Source: Roseibium aestuarii (GTDB taxonomy: Bacteria > Pseudomonadota > Alphaproteobacteria > Rhizobiales > Stappiaceae). Taken from it: a stretch of 64,000 nucleotides of DNA. Within the stretch, counting starts at the first letter, position 1; each line of letters starts with the position of its first letter. The stretch covers positions 868,001-932,000 of the forward strand of contig NZ_VORA01000001.1 in the NCBI RefSeq assembly GCF_008477545.1, in the 5' to 3' direction. This document shows positions 35,898 to 45,819 of this stretch, piece after piece. The position numbers and the translations under genes were made by a program. The notes under the pieces were generated by a model, which was not told where the DNA came from, did not search any database, and saw nothing but the letters and a program-made list of their open reading frames with translations.

Positions 35898-37985
35898 CTA
35901 GGCCTTGCCCGTCACCATCAGGGCAAAGGCCTGCACCAGGGCCACTTCCTTCAGCCGGTCAAATCGGCCGGAAGCGCCGCCGTGGCCGGCTTCCATGTTG
36001 GTCTTCAGCATCAGCAGGCTGTCGCCGGTCTTCGTGGCGCGCAGCTTGGCCACCCACTTGGCCGGTTCCCAGTAGGTCACCCGCGGGTCGGTCAGACCGC
36101 CCACCGCGAGGATCGCCGGATAGGCTTTGGCCTCCACGTTATCGTAGGGCGAGTAGCTGGCGATATAGTCATAGGCCGACTTGTCGGCGATCGGGTTGCC
36201 CCATTCCGGCCATTCCGGCGGGGTCAGCGGCAGGGTATCGTCCAGCATGGTCGACAGAACGTCGACGAAGGGCACTTCCGCGATGATGCCGCCGAAGGCT
36301 TCCGGCGCCATGTTGGAGACCGCGCCCATCAGCATGCCGCCGGCGGAGCCGCCCTGGGCCACGATCTTCTCGTGGCTGGTGAAGCCCTCCGCCACCAGAT
36401 GCTTAGCGGCCGCGATGAAGTCGGTGAAGGTGTTGGTCTTGTGCTCGCGCCGGCCCTGCTTGTACCAGCGGAACCCCTTGTCCTTGCCGCCGCGAATATG
36501 GGCGATGGCATAGACGAAGCCGCGATCCACCAGGCTCAGGCAGTTGGTGTTGAAGCTCGCCGGAATGGAGATGCCGTAGGAGCCATAGCCATAGAGCAGG
36601 CAGGGGGCGCTCCCGTCGAGGGGCGTGTCCTTGTGATAGAGGATCGAGACCGGCACGGTCTCGCCATCGTCGGCCTTGGCCAGCAGGCGGCGGGTGACAT
36701 AGTCGTCCGGGTTGTGGCCGGACGGCACTTCCTGCTCCTTGCGCAGGCTCCGCTCGCGGGTCTCCACGTCATAGTCATAGACCCGGCTCGGGGTCGTCAT
36801 GGACGAATAGGAGAAGCGGATCTCGGTGGTGTCGAACTCGTAACCACCCGACAGGCCGAGCGAATAGGCTTCCTCGTCAAAGGCGATGGAATGCTCGATC
36901 CCGTCGACCAGACGGCGGATGACGATGCGCGGCAGGCTGTTTTCCCGCTCCAGCCGCACCATGAACGTCTTGAAGACTTCATGGCTGAGGATCAGGCAGC
37001 CCGGCTTGTGGGCGACGAGATCCCGCCAGTTGTCCCGGCCGGGCGCGGATTTGGGCGCCGTGACGATCTTGAAGTCTTCCGCATCGTCCGCGTTGGTGAG
37101 GATGTAGAGCGTGTCGCCATTGTCCTCGACGGAATATTCGATGCCGGTCTCGCGCGGCGCGATAAGCACGGGAGCGTCCAGCGGCCGGTCGGCCGAGATC
37201 ATCCAGACTTCCGAGGTCTCGTGGTCGTGGATGTCGATGAGGATCGTGTCGCCGGACTGGGTGCGGCCGACGCCCATGAAGAAGCCCGGGTCCTTTTCCT
37301 CGTAGATCAGCACGTCGCTAGCCGGGTCGGTGCCGATCTCGTGGCGGAAGAGTTTCGAGGGCCGGTGATTGTCGTCGAGGCGCACGTAGAAGAGGTGCTT
37401 GCCGTCGCGGGTGAAGACGCCGCCACCGGCCGTGTCCTCGATCACCACATCCCGGTCGGTGCCCGTGGCCACATCCCGGAAGCGCAGGGAGTAATATTCA
37501 GAGCCCTTGTCGTCATAGGCCCAGGCGAGCAGGGCGTGATCGTCCGAATGAGAGGCCGAGCCGAACTTGAAATAGGCCTTGCCCTCGGCTTCCTTGTCGC
37601 CGTCGAGCAGCACGATCTCGTCGCCGCCGTCCCGGTTGGTGCGGATATATTTCGGATGCTGGCCGCCGGTCACGTACTTGATGCCATAGGCATAGGCGCC
37701 GTCCTTCATCGGCACCGAGCTGTCGTCTTCCTTGATGCGTCCGCGCATCTCGGCAAACAGCGAGTCCTGCAGCGCCTTGGTCGGGGCCATGACGGCTTCC
37801 TGATAGGCGTTCTCCGCATCCAGATAGGCCTCGATGTCGTCGGCAAGGGCCGCGCGGCCGTCGCGCATGACCTCCTGCCAGTTGTCGGCCCGCAGCCAGG
37901 CGTAATCGTCCTGGCGCTGGATGCCGTGGGCCTCGAGGGTGAGGGGGCGCGCTTCGGCGCGGGGGGGAAGGGGCGTGTTCGTCAT
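35898..37985 (-). CDS. ptrB: Oligopeptidase B (S9A prolyl-oligopeptidase family)
   Basis: A 695-residue serine peptidase. The catalytic serine lies in AQGGSAGGMLMG, the aspartate in GGLTDPRVTYWEPAKW and the histidine in EAGHGGASGR; these are the POP triad in oligopeptidase B order. The N-terminal beta-propeller starts PPRAEARPLTLEAHGIQRQDDYAWLR. The RxxY-rich SSGHNPDDYVTRRL-like region and Glu residues near 600 fit Arg/Lys specificity of OpdB. Cytoplasmic. The start is uncertain: neither ATG 37985 nor ATG 38030 has a Shine-Dalgarno sequence, and a hairpin GTCGCC/GGCGAC (38007-38028) covers the leader. Confidence 0.92.
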   Translation of the reverse strand: MTNTPLPPRAEARPLTLEAHGIQRQDDYAWLRADNWQEVMRDGRAALADDIEAYLDAENAYQEAVMAPTKALQDSLFAEMRGRIKEDDSSVPMKDGAYAYGIKYVTGGQHPKYIRTNRDGGDEIVLLDGDKEAEGKAYFKFGSASHSDDHALLAWAYDDKGSEYYSLRFRDVATGTDRDVVIEDTAGGGVFTRDGKHLFYVRLDDNHRPSKLFRHEIGTDPASDVLIYEEKDPGFFMGVGRTQSGDTILIDIHDHETSEVWMISADRPLDAPVLIAPRETGIEYSVEDNGDTLYILTNADDAEDFKIVTAPKSAPGRDNWRDLVAHKPGCLILSHEVFKTFMVRLERENSLPRIVIRRLVDGIEHSIAFDEEAYSLGLSGGYEFDTTEIRFSYSSMTTPSRVYDYDVETRERSLRKEQEVPSGHNPDDYVTRRLLAKADDGETVPVSILYHKDTPLDGSAPCLLYGYGSYGISIPASFNTNCLSLVDRGFVYAIAHIRGGKDKGFRWYKQGRREHKTNTFTDFIAAAKHLVAEGFTSHEKIVAQGGSAGGMLMGAVSNMAPEAFGGIIAEVPFVDVLSTMLDDTLPLTPPEWPEWGNPIADKSAYDYIASYSPYDNVEAKAYPAILAVGGLTDPRVTYWEPAKWVAKLRATKTGDSLLMLKTNMEAGHGGASGRFDRLKEVALVQAFALMVTGKA

Positions 37986-38067
37986 GATCAAGGAGGTAGG
38001 TTTTTTGTCGCCTTTAGGCAAGGGCGACATTGGGAGGGACGCGCTTTGGCACGCCCCTCCCGTTGCA

Positions 38068-38922
38068 TCAGGCCGAAGCCAGAATTTCGGCCACCAGCGC
38101 GCTCAAGGGGCGCGTCTTGTGACCGATCAGGGCCTCCAGCTGATCCGGGGAGCCTTCCAGCGCGCCGCCCGCGGCAGCAAGATCGCTGTCGGCCAGCACC
38201 TCGGCAAAGCCTTCCGGCAGGCCCGCATCCTTGAGCACCTGCGCATAGGCCGCGCCGGGCAGGTTGTGGAAGGGAATGTCGCGGCCGGTCTGGCGCGACA
38301 GTTCGGCGGCCAGATCGCCAAGGGTGAAGGCGGGGCCGCCCGCCAGCTCATAGGTGCGGGTCGACAGGTCGTCTCCGCTCACCACGGCGGCGGCGGCCTC
38401 CGCATAGTCGGCGCGCCCGGCGGCCGAAATCCTGCCCTCGCCGGCCGCGCCCACAACGGCCCCATGGGCCAGCGCGCCGCCGATCGATCCGGCGAAGTTC
38501 TCCAGATACCAGCCGTTGCGCAGCAGGGCGTGGGCAATGCCCGCCTCGGCCAGAAGCGCCTCGGTCGCCTTGTGCTCTTCCGCAAGGATCATCGGCGAGC
38601 TGTCTGCATGCAGCAGGCTGGAATAGGCGATGAACCGGACCCCGGCGGCCTTCGCGGCCGAGATGACGGCGGCGTGCTGGACGGTCCGCTTGCCGATTTC
38701 GGAACCGGAGATCAGCAGCAGCCGGTCCACGCCCTCAAGCGCGGCCGACAGCGTTTCCGGCCGGTCATAGTCCGCCTCGACCACGCTGACGGTGGCGGAG
38801 GCGAGGTCACTGGCCTTTTCGGGGGAGCGCACGAGGGCGCGGATGTCGGTGACACCCTTTTCCGCCAGGCTCTTGAGGACGAGACGGCCGAGCTGGCCAT
38901 TGGCGCCGGTGATGGCAATCAT
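38068..38922 (-). CDS. NAD(P)H:quinone oxidoreductase/NmrA-like SDR (QorB/YtfG type)
   Basis: A 284-residue atypical short-chain reductase. The dinucleotide site is MIAITGANGQLGRLVLKSL. The ADYDRPETLSAALEGVDRLLLISGSEIGKRTVQHAAVI and NGWYLENF segments match QorB/YtfG-type NAD(P)H:quinone oxidoreductases of the NmrA group. A strong ribosome site AAGGAAATGTCTC precedes ATG 38922; frames extending to 39057 are spurious. It probably reduces quinones or reactive carbonyls. It is divergent from the HxlR-type gene, the classic arrangement where the regulator controls the reductase. Confidence 0.9.
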   Translation of the reverse strand: MIAITGANGQLGRLVLKSLAEKGVTDIRALVRSPEKASDLASATVSVVEADYDRPETLSAALEGVDRLLLISGSEIGKRTVQHAAVISAAKAAGVRFIAYSSLLHADSSPMILAEEHKATEALLAEAGIAHALLRNGWYLENFAGSIGGALAHGAVVGAAGEGRISAAGRADYAEAAAAVVSGDDLSTRTYELAGGPAFTLGDLAAELSRQTGRDIPFHNLPGAAYAQVLKDAGLPEGFAEVLADSDLAAAGGALEGSPDQLEALIGHKTRPLSALVAEILASA

Positions 38923-38978
38923 GAGACATTTCCTTGTCTTCAGGCTTCGATGAATGACATATGGCTTGAAAACTTTCG

Positions 38979-38998
38979 TTTGGTAAGTACATACAAAA
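38979..38998. promoter_or_regulatory. Candidate HxlR operator between the divergent genes
   Basis: TTTGGTAAGTACATACAAAA has partial dyad symmetry around GTACATAC, and lies in the 170-base divergent region 57 bases from the reductase start. Its position supports an HxlR/QorR-type operator; the exact site is not provable by eye. AAAACT/AGTTTT flank it at 38969-38974 and 39004-39009. Confidence 0.4.
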
Positions 38999-39092
38999 AG
39001 GTTAGTTTTGAGATGCCGTTTTGCCTTGGCGCGGGACGGCAGGAGACGGAAGGACACGACATCCGCCAGATCGCACGGCAGGAGGCTTCGAC

Positions 39093-39518
39093 ATGGAAGA
39101 CGCAGATGTGAAGGAACGGCCGGTTGCCGCCATCGAGGGCTCGCTCTCCGATCTCGTGCGCCGCGGCGAGCCGCTGGACCAGAACTGTCCGTCGCGGGAA
39201 ATCCTGCGTCATCTCACCAGCCGCTGGGGCGTTCTGGTGCTCATGGCCCTGGAAGAGGGCTCCATGCGCTTCTCGGATCTGCGCCGTCGTGTCGATGGGG
39301 TCAGCGAGAAGATGCTCGCCCAGACGCTTCAGACGCTGGAGGCAGACGGGATCCTCGACCGCCATTCACGTCCCGTCGTTCCGCCCCATGTGGACTACAC
39401 CCTGACGCCCTTGGGACGCGAAGCCGCCCACCAGGTGCGCGTCTTTGCCGATTGGGTGGCCGACAATACAGGCCGCATCCTCCAGGCGCGCGCGAAACGG
39501 GCTGAGCTTCAGGACTAG
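39093..39518 (+). CDS. HxlR/QorR-type winged-helix transcriptional regulator
   Basis: A 141-residue MarR-like HxlR protein from the ATG at 39093 (AGGAGGCTTCGAC in front). The DNA-binding part is CPSREILRHLTSRWGVLVLMALEEGSMRFSDLRRRVDGVSEKMLAQTLQTLEADGIL with the recognition helix in SEKMLAQTLQTLEADG, then the wing HSRPVVPPHVDYTLTPLG. The upstream cysteine (NCPSRE) is the redox-sensing residue in several HxlR homologues such as QorR and YodB. It probably represses the divergent reductase and itself and responds to quinones or diamide-type stress; that is inference from the family. Confidence 0.9.
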   Translation: MEDADVKERPVAAIEGSLSDLVRRGEPLDQNCPSREILRHLTSRWGVLVLMALEEGSMRFSDLRRRVDGVSEKMLAQTLQTLEADGILDRHSRPVVPPHVDYTLTPLGREAAHQVRVFADWVADNTGRILQARAKRAELQD

Positions 39519-39593
39519 AAAAATCTGTCTTTCGGAAGCGTATGTCGAGGCATTGCAAGTTTTTACACTTGTCTTAACTGACTAGTATGTCGA

Positions 39594-39613
39594 TTAAGTT
39601 CGAATAAACTTAA
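39594..39613. promoter_or_regulatory. Palindrome upstream of the second chemoreceptor gene
   Basis: TTAAGTTCGAATAAACTTAA has perfect 7-bp arms (TTAAGTT/AACTTAA) and a six-base spacer, 41 bases before the GTG start. It could be an operator or a leader hairpin. The TTAA-N12-TTAA spacing does not fit CtrA sites (N7). Confidence 0.5.
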
Positions 39614-39654
39614 GGTCAATAGTCTGCGATTCGGTCAATCGGAGGATTTGCCCG

Positions 39655-41361
39655 GTGAAGAATCTCAGAATTTCCGCAAAGTTGCTCTTTGTCTTTCTTG
39701 TCATCATCGGATTTACGTCGGCGCTGGCGGTCGGGTCCTTCCTGGCAACCGACCGGCTGGGCGCACTCGGCGAGACCGTCGGGGCAGAGCTTGCGCCGCT
39801 CGGCGATGCGGCCATGGAAATCAAGCTGACGGCGACAACGGCTCATCTGAAATTCGAGGAGATCATGTCCGGCGACACCGGCGAGGACATCAACGAAGTC
39901 TGGACCCTTCTCGACGAGGCGCAATTCTACATCAAGGCCATCCAGAGCGGCGGGACGAACGATGAAGGCACCTTTGTCGCCTCCCGGTCGCCGGAGGTCC
40001 AGGACATCATGAAGAAGGTACAGGCGTCGCTCGATGCCTTCCTCGCCTCCGCCCAGGAGCGCCATGCCGGGCTCGATCAGGCATCGGACGGGTCACAAGC
40101 GGCCGGATCCAGCGCCGACGTGGTCTTCGATGCTGCTTTCGACAGCTTCATTTCACTGGCCGATGAGGCCGAAGAAGTCATCCACGACGACATGGCCGAA
40201 GGCCTGCGCGAATTGCAGGACACCCGGGACCTCATCAACAAGATGCAGTCGGCTGGCGCGGCTCTCGTGATTCTTGTCTGCATCGGCGGATGGTTCTATT
40301 TCCGCCGTCAGATCGCGGTCCGGGCGGCCATTCTGTCCGGCGCGGCACGGGAACTGGCCGCGGGCAACACCAGTGCCCGCCTGCCGGAATGGACCTCCAG
40401 GGACGAGCTCGGAGACCTGAAGGATGCCCTGGAAGGCTTCCGCCGGTCCCTGCGGGAGCAGGAAAAGCTGAGCCGGGACATGGCGGCCAAGGACGAGGAG
40501 GCAAAATCCGAGAGGATCCGCGTGCTGCGCGAGATCTCGCAGGACCTGCGCCAGACGACCTCCGGCAGTTTCGAGGCGCTCGACCGGGCGTCCCGCGATC
40601 TCGAGCAGGTCATCGGCTCCATGAGCGAGGCGGCGGATCAGTCCCAGCGGCTGGTCGAGGCCACGGTCGGCGCCTCCGATGATGCTTCCAGCAACGTGGA
40701 GACCGTGGCGGCGGCGGCCGAAGAGCTGAGTGCCTCCATCGGCGAGATCAACCGGCAGGTCGACACCACGGCCAATGTGGTGGGGGCGGCCGCCGGCCAG
40801 ACCCGAGAGACCAGCGAGAAGATCACGTCGCTCGCCGGCGCGGTCGGGCGCATCGGCGAGGTGGTCACCCTCATTCAGGAAATTGCCGAGCAGACCAATC
40901 TTCTCGCCCTCAACGCGACCATAGAGGCGGCACGGGCCGGGGAGATGGGCAAGGGCTTCGCCGTTGTCGCGGCCGAGGTCAAGGAGCTGGCGAACCAGAC
41001 CGCCAAGGCCACCGACGAGATCGGCGGTCATATCACCGCGATCCAGACCCAGACCGACGAGGCGGTGGAGGCCATCGAAAAGATCCTCTCCACCATGGCG
41101 ACCATCGACACCAACACCTCGGCCATCGCCTCGGCCGTGACCGAGCAGGGGGCTGCGACCGGAGAAATTGCCTCCAACGCCCAGAACACCTCCCGTCAGA
41201 CCCGTCAGGTCTCCAGCAACATGCAGGACATGGCCCGCTCCATCGAGAGCGTGGCGCAGAGCACCGGCCGGGTGCGCCACTCCTCGCAGGACGTGGCAGA
41301 TCAGTCCCGCTCCCTGCGCGAGGCCATGAACAGCTTCCTCGAACGCCTGAACGCGGCCTGA
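39655..41361 (+). CDS. Methyl-accepting chemotaxis protein
   Basis: A 568-residue chemoreceptor starting at GTG 39655 with GGAGG nine bases upstream. TM1 is residues 9-31, the periplasmic sensor 32-200 is helical with many charged residues, TM2 about 201-219 ([16 protein letters not shown]), then HAMP and a coiled coil with the conserved tip [28 protein letters not shown] (about 422-449). The C terminus ends FLERLNAA with no CheR-docking pentapeptide and no PilZ-like tail. The ligand is unknown. Not in an operon with other che genes; the downstream gene msrB is convergent. Confidence 0.92.
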   Translation: MKNLRISAKLLFVFLVIIGFTSALAVGSFLATDRLGALGETVGAELAPLGDAAMEIKLTATTAHLKFEEIMSGDTGEDINEVWTLLDEAQFYIKAIQSGGTNDEGTFVASRSPEVQDIMKKVQASLDAFLASAQERHAGLDQASDGSQAAGSSADVVFDAAFDSFISLADEAEEVIHDDMAEGLRELQDTRDLINKMQSAGAALVILVCIGGWFYFRRQIAVRAAILSGAARELAAGNTSARLPEWTSRDELGDLKDALEGFRRSLREQEKLSRDMAAKDEEAKSERIRVLREISQDLRQTTSGSFEALDRASRDLEQVIGSMSEAADQSQRLVEATVGASDDASSNVETVAAAAEELSASIGEINRQVDTTANVVGAAAGQTRETSEKITSLAGAVGRIGEVVTLIQEIAEQTNLLALNATIEAARAGEMGKGFAVVAAEVKELANQTAKATDEIGGHITAIQTQTDEAVEAIEKILSTMATIDTNTSAIASAVTEQGAATGEIASNAQNTSRQTRQVSSNMQDMARSIESVAQSTGRVRHSSQDVADQSRSLREAMNSFLERLNAA

Positions 41362-41395
41362 GCGCGGCCTGAGGGCCGCCAGAGAGTGACCTCAC

Positions 41396-41425
41396 ACAAA
41401 AAGAGAGCGCCGGTTCGGCGCTCTC
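41396..41425 (-). terminator. Terminator of msrB
   Basis: On the minus strand GAGAGCGCCG/CGGCGCTCTC (10-bp stem, three-base loop) is followed by TTTTTGTGTG, 16 bases past the msrB stop. It also faces the end of the chemoreceptor gene. Confidence 0.9.
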
Positions 41426-41441
41426 GATCTTCTGGCGTCTT

Positions 41442-41849
41442 TCAGTCTTCCGGCGTGAAGGTCATCGCCGTGCCATTGAGGCAATAGCGCAGGCCCGTGG
41501 GCGGCGGGCCGTCCGGGAAGACGTGGCCCAGATGCGCATCACAGCTGGAGCAGCGGATCTCGGTCCGCACCATGCCGTGGCTCCGGTCAACGATCTCGGT
41601 GATCGCGTCCGGCGACGCGGCCTTGAAGAAGCTCGGCCAGCCGCAGCCCGCGTCGAATTTCGTGTCGGACAGGAAAAGATGCTGGCCGCAGCACACGCAG
41701 TCATAGCGGCCGTGGTCGAAACTGTCCCAGTAGGGGCCGGTGAAGGGCCGCTCCGTGCCCGACCGGCGGGTCACGTGGAATTGTTCGGGCGTCAGCTGCT
41801 CCTGCCATTCCGCGTCGGACTTGCGCAGCTTGGGGGACGTGTCGCTCAT
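41442..41849 (-). CDS. msrB: Peptide-methionine (R)-S-oxide reductase
   Basis: A 135-residue protein with the MsrB pattern: zinc cysteines CVCC (51-54) and CSSC (100-103), the substrate pocket CGWPSFF and the catalytic Cys123 in RYCLNGTA. It reduces methionine-R-sulfoxide in oxidised proteins. ATG 41849 is chosen over 41855 because AGGAG abuts the first ATG and leaves six bases before the second. Ends at the terminator at 41396-41425. It belongs with sodB and the quinone reductase as an oxidative-stress function. Confidence 0.95.
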   Translation of the reverse strand: MSDTSPKLRKSDAEWQEQLTPEQFHVTRRSGTERPFTGPYWDSFDHGRYDCVCCGQHLFLSDTKFDAGCGWPSFFKAASPDAITEIVDRSHGMVRTEIRCSSCDAHLGHVFPDGPPPTGLRYCLNGTAMTFTPED

Positions 41850-41997
41850 GGCCATCTCCTGGGGTTTGCGGCGCCTGCGCGAAGGTCAGGCCCGGGTCAG
41901 GCCCCTAGATAGGCACGGGCGCGCAGGTCGGCAAGAGAGCGTTGCGCGACGGGAAATCAATCGGGTGTGAGGGGAGGCGGCAGAGCGGACCCGGCGC

Positions 41998-42972
41998 TTA
42001 CGGATCGGTCTCGCGGATGATCAGCCGCGAGAATTCCACCCGGTTCCGGCCGCCCATCTTGGCCTTGTAGAGCGCCTGATCGGCGCAACTGATCAGGCTT
42101 TCCTTGGTGCTGTGGGTGGCGCTGTTCAGGCAGAGCGCGGTGGCAACCCCCACCGACAAGGTCAGAACCCGGCCGTGCGCCTCGTTCATCTCGTTGGGGA
42201 TCTTCAGGTCCTGAAGGGCAAGGCGGATGTATTCGGCCAGGGTCTGGGCCCCGTCCTCATGGGTGCGCGGCAGGATGACGGCCAGTTCTTCCCCGCCGTA
42301 GCGGGCCACCAGATCGGCCGGGCGCCGCGCCGTGGAGCGCAGGATGTCGCCCACCGCCCTCAGGCATTCGTCGCCCACCTGATGGCCATAGCTGTCATTG
42401 ACCGACTTGAAATAGTCGAGATCGATGACGAGCAGGCTCAGATGGCTTTTCTCGCGCCGGGCAATCGCCCATTCCTTCTCGAGCATCTCGTCGAAGCTGC
42501 GCCGGTTGGCAAGCCCTGTCAGCCCGTCGGTGCGCGCCAAAGCTTCCAGATCTTCCTTGAGCTTCATGCGCTGGGAAATGTCGCGCATGTTGATGACGAT
42601 CCCGTTGGGATTGCCCTGCGCATCGACAAGGCGATGGGCCGCCCCTTCCACCCAGAGGATGGATCCGTCCTTCCGGTAGACCCGGAACGCGGACATGCTG
42701 CGCTCCGTCCTCCCGCTCTGCAAGGCCTCGGCCTTTCCGAGGATCCGGTCCCGGTCGTCCTCGTGCAGAAGCTCGGTGAAATGCAGGTACAACTCCTCTG
42801 CCGACCACCCCAGAACCGGACGGGCCGAAGGAGAAACGTAAATCAGATCATTGTCCGGGCCGACTTGCATCACTACATCGGAAGAACACTCGGTTAGAGC
42901 CTTGTAGTCGACTTCAGGTTTTGTCCGGGCGGTTGCCATCAAGGCACCTCTGATTGCAGGATCGTGTGGCAT
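41998..42972 (-). CDS. Diguanylate cyclase with PAS sensor (GGDEF)
   Basis: About 324 residues from ATG 42972 (GAGGGACAC in front); ATG 42939 is an alternative. A PAS domain (about 15-120: ECSSDVVMQVGPDNDLIYVSPSARPVLGWSAEELY, WVEGAAHRL) is followed by a GGDEF domain with ARTDGLTGLANRRSFDEML, IDLDYFKSVNDSYGHQVGDECLR and the active-site motif RYGGEELAV. The inhibitory RxxD site is also present as RPAD five residues before GGEEL. It makes c-di-GMP from two GTP. The GGEEL variant is known in active enzymes. It is divergent from mrpA, 429 bases away. Confidence 0.9.
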   Translation of the reverse strand: MPHDPAIRGALMATARTKPEVDYKALTECSSDVVMQVGPDNDLIYVSPSARPVLGWSAEELYLHFTELLHEDDRDRILGKAEALQSGRTERSMSAFRVYRKDGSILWVEGAAHRLVDAQGNPNGIVINMRDISQRMKLKEDLEALARTDGLTGLANRRSFDEMLEKEWAIARREKSHLSLLVIDLDYFKSVNDSYGHQVGDECLRAVGDILRSTARRPADLVARYGGEELAVILPRTHEDGAQTLAEYIRLALQDLKIPNEMNEAHGRVLTLSVGVATALCLNSATHSTKESLISCADQALYKAKMGGRNRVEFSRLIIRETDP

Positions 42973-43047
42973 GTGTCCCTCGGGTTCACTGCAAGTGTGA
43001 GAGTGAAAAACGTTTCCAAGAGGTAACGACAAAGACGGAAAGAGCAC

Positions 43048-43401
43048 TATTTCAGCTGTTTCCTAGTAGAAGTGCTTAGAGCCCGGGGAGGGGTTTCATG
43101 GCGGCTCGGGGAGAGATCTCCACCTGGCGAAGTTCATCTGTCCTAAAGCGAAGAGGGCAGTTGTTTTGCAGTGCGGTAGAAAAAGCGCATGGTCAGTTAT
43201 GCGCTTCATTTTGTCACGGGCGCGCTTTGTCGGTCCCAAGACTGGATCACTCAACAAGAGTGATGCGGAAAGGGTTTCCTAACTCTTCTTCCCTTATCAA
43301 TCATTCTAATTATTCCTGTCGCGAAACCTTGATGCGAGGTCGGCGCGGCCGCCGACATGCCTGCCTGACGCCCTTCCAGCCCGCAAAGTGACCGAGCCCG
43401 A
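43048..43401. other. mrpA leader region with two perfect dyads
   Basis: No gene. AAGCGCAT/ATGCGCTT (43183-43206, eight-base loop) and ATCACTC/GAGTGAT (43246-43264, five-base loop) are both perfect. The region close to the mrpA start is GC-rich and has only a weak ribosome site, GACCGAGCCCGA. Confidence 0.65.
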
Positions 43402-45819
43402 ATGACGCCTGCATCGACCGACCTGACCATCCTGGCCCTTCTGTCGCCTTTCGCCGCCGCCGCCATTGCCCCCGTGCTGACCCGATATCTGAAGCACAAC
43501 GCGGCCTGGCTCCTGGCCGTGGTTCCGGCGCTGATCTTCCTCCAGTTCGCGACCATGATCGGACCGGTGTCCGAAGGCGCGAAGATCCTGCCCGCCCTGC
43601 ACTGGGTTCCGAGCTACGGGGTGGATCTTTCCTATCTGATCGACGGTCTCGCCCTGACGTTTGCCCTGCTGATCTCCGGCATCGGCACCTTCATCATCCT
43701 CTATGCCGGCGGCTATCTGAAGGGGCACCCCCAGCAGGGCCGCTTCTTCTCGTTCCTCTTCCTCTTCATGGGGGCGATGCTGGGCGTGGTGACGGCCGAC
43801 AACCTGATCACCCTCTTCATCTACTGGGAGCTTACCTCGATCACCTCCTTCCTGCTGATCGGCTTCGACCATCTGCGCGCCGCCTCGCGCCGGGCCGCCC
43901 TGCAGGCACTGGTGGTGACCGGCGGGGGTGGACTGGCCCTGCTTGCCGGCTTCGTCACCATCATCACCGTCACGGGCCACATGTCCCTGACCGAGCTGCT
44001 CTCCGATCCGGAAGCCCTGCGCGGCAGCGAGTTCTATCTGCCGATCTTCCTTCTGGTGCTTGGCGGTGCCTTCACCAAGTCGGCCCAGTTCCCCTTCCAT
44101 TTCTGGCTGCCCAACGCCATGGAGGCGCCGACCCCGGTCTCCGCCTTCCTTCACTCCGCAACCATGGTGAAGGCCGGTGTCTATCTGCTCATGCGCCTGC
44201 ATCCGGTGCTGGGGGATACGGAGCTCTGGACCACGGTGCTGCCGCTCTTCGGCGGCGCGACCCTGCTGGTCGGCACCATCCTCGGCATGCGCCAGACCGA
44301 CCTGAAGCTGATGCTCGCCTATACGACGGTGGCCTCCCTCGGTCTGCTCGTCATGCTCACCGGCACCAGTGTCAACAAGGCGCTGGAAGGCGCGGTGCTC
44401 TATCTTCTGGCCCATTCCCTGTTCAAGGGCGCGCTCTTCATGGTCGCCGGCACCATCGACCACGAGGCCGGCACCCGCGACATCACCAGGCTCGGCGGGC
44501 TTCGCGGCGCCATGCCCGTGACCTTTGTCGCGGCCAGCCTCGCGGCCCTCTCCATGTGCGGCCTGCCGCCCTTCATCGGCTTCATCGCCAAGGAAATCCT
44601 CTACGAGGGAACGCTTGAGGTGGGCAGCGGCCTGGTCGTGACGGCCGTCGCCGTCCTTGGCAACGCACTGATGTTCGCCATCGCCGCCGCCGTGGTGCTC
44701 AAGCCCTTCTTCGGCCCCAAGGTCGAGACCCCGAAACACGCCCATGAAGGCCCGGTGCTGCTCTTTGCCGGACCGGTTGCCCTGTCGGTGACCGGTCTTG
44801 TGGCCGCCCTTCTGGCCCACACCACAGGCGAGCTCTTCGTCGCGCCGACCCTGTCCTCCCTGCTGGGCGAGGCCGCCCATGTCGAGCTGCACCTGGTCCC
44901 GGCCCATGTCGGCATGCCCCTGCTGCTGTCGCTTGTGACCGTGGCGCTGGGCGTCGGGTTCTATCTCTCGCTGGCCCGGGTGCGCGGCGCCATTGCCGGT
45001 GCGCTCACCGCCATCGGCTGGGGCCCAGACAAGGGCTTCGACCAGTTCGTCGCCGGTCTGGTGATGATCGCGACCGCCGTGACCCGCGGCGTCCAGCGCG
45101 GCCGCATGCAGACCTACATGACGGCCGTCTTCGCCATCACCGCGCTCAGCCTGCTGCTGCCGCTGGCCCTTGCCGACGGCCTGCCCGAGATGCCGTCCTT
45201 CCCCGAGTTCCGGTTCTACGAGTGGGGCATTTTCGCCATCGCCGTGGTGGGGCTGGCTGCCGTGCTGACGGCGGCCAACAGGCTCACCGCCATCGTCTCG
45301 CTCGGCATCCAGGGCTTTGCGGTCGCGCTGATCTTCATGCTCTTCGGCGCCCCCGACCTGTCCTTCACCCAGTTCATGGTGGAGACCCTGTCGGTGGTGA
45401 TCCTCGCCCTCGTGATGACCCGCCTCGACCTGACGCCCGCCGATCACCGTCCCTTTGCCGCCAAGGTGGCGACGGCGATCATCGCGTCTGCCGTCGGCGC
45501 CGGATTCATGCTGACGCTCATGTCGATCACCCAGCGGCCCTTCGACACGCGGCTCTCCGAGTTCTTCGCCGAATATTCGCGGGTGATCGCCCACGGCCGC
45601 AACATCGTGAACGTGATCATCGTCGACTTCCGCGGCTTCGATACGCTCGGCGAGATCGCCGTGGTCGTGCTGACCGGGCTTTGCGTCCTGGCCCTGATCC
45701 GCGTGCGCACCCGCACCACCTCCGAGTTTGACGACGGGGCAGGGGAGGAGGCGCTCGCCAAGCCGCAGGACCTGTCCAATCGCGCCGTTCACGCTCCGGT
45801 TCTGGAGGCCAAGGGATGA
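43402..45819 (+). CDS. mrpA: Monovalent cation/H+ antiporter subunit A
   Basis: An 805-residue polytopic protein related to NuoL, with about 20 predicted helices. Conserved elements: [19 protein letters not shown] near the start, [39 protein letters not shown] with the essential lysines and histidine, and the C-terminal DUF4040/MbeB-type segment ([35 protein letters not shown]). Mrp (Sha/Pha) complexes exchange Na+ or K+ for H+ using the proton gradient and support pH and salt tolerance. The ATG is at 43402 with a weak ribosome site. It heads a seven-gene operon in order A-B-C-D-E-F-G. Confidence 0.96.
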   Translation: MTPASTDLTILALLSPFAAAAIAPVLTRYLKHNAAWLLAVVPALIFLQFATMIGPVSEGAKILPALHWVPSYGVDLSYLIDGLALTFALLISGIGTFIILYAGGYLKGHPQQGRFFSFLFLFMGAMLGVVTADNLITLFIYWELTSITSFLLIGFDHLRAASRRAALQALVVTGGGGLALLAGFVTIITVTGHMSLTELLSDPEALRGSEFYLPIFLLVLGGAFTKSAQFPFHFWLPNAMEAPTPVSAFLHSATMVKAGVYLLMRLHPVLGDTELWTTVLPLFGGATLLVGTILGMRQTDLKLMLAYTTVASLGLLVMLTGTSVNKALEGAVLYLLAHSLFKGALFMVAGTIDHEAGTRDITRLGGLRGAMPVTFVAASLAALSMCGLPPFIGFIAKEILYEGTLEVGSGLVVTAVAVLGNALMFAIAAAVVLKPFFGPKVETPKHAHEGPVLLFAGPVALSVTGLVAALLAHTTGELFVAPTLSSLLGEAAHVELHLVPAHVGMPLLLSLVTVALGVGFYLSLARVRGAIAGALTAIGWGPDKGFDQFVAGLVMIATAVTRGVQRGRMQTYMTAVFAITALSLLLPLALADGLPEMPSFPEFRFYEWGIFAIAVVGLAAVLTAANRLTAIVSLGIQGFAVALIFMLFGAPDLSFTQFMVETLSVVILALVMTRLDLTPADHRPFAAKVATAIIASAVGAGFMLTLMSITQRPFDTRLSEFFAEYSRVIAHGRNIVNVIIVDFRGFDTLGEIAVVVLTGLCVLALIRVRTRTTSEFDDGAGEEALAKPQDLSNRAVHAPVLEAKG

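Noticed and set aside
37990..37998. Perfect AAGGAGGT on the plus strand
   Set aside because: No start codon with an open frame follows at suitable distance; it lies in the ptrB leader on the opposite strand.
39594..39613. CtrA binding site before the second chemoreceptor
   Set aside because: The two TTAA half-sites are 12 bases apart; the CtrA consensus needs seven.
43306..45792. 828-codon minus-strand frame over mrpA
   Set aside because: Antisense to mrpA; its Gln/His/Gly-rich translation mirrors hydrophobic codons of the membrane protein.
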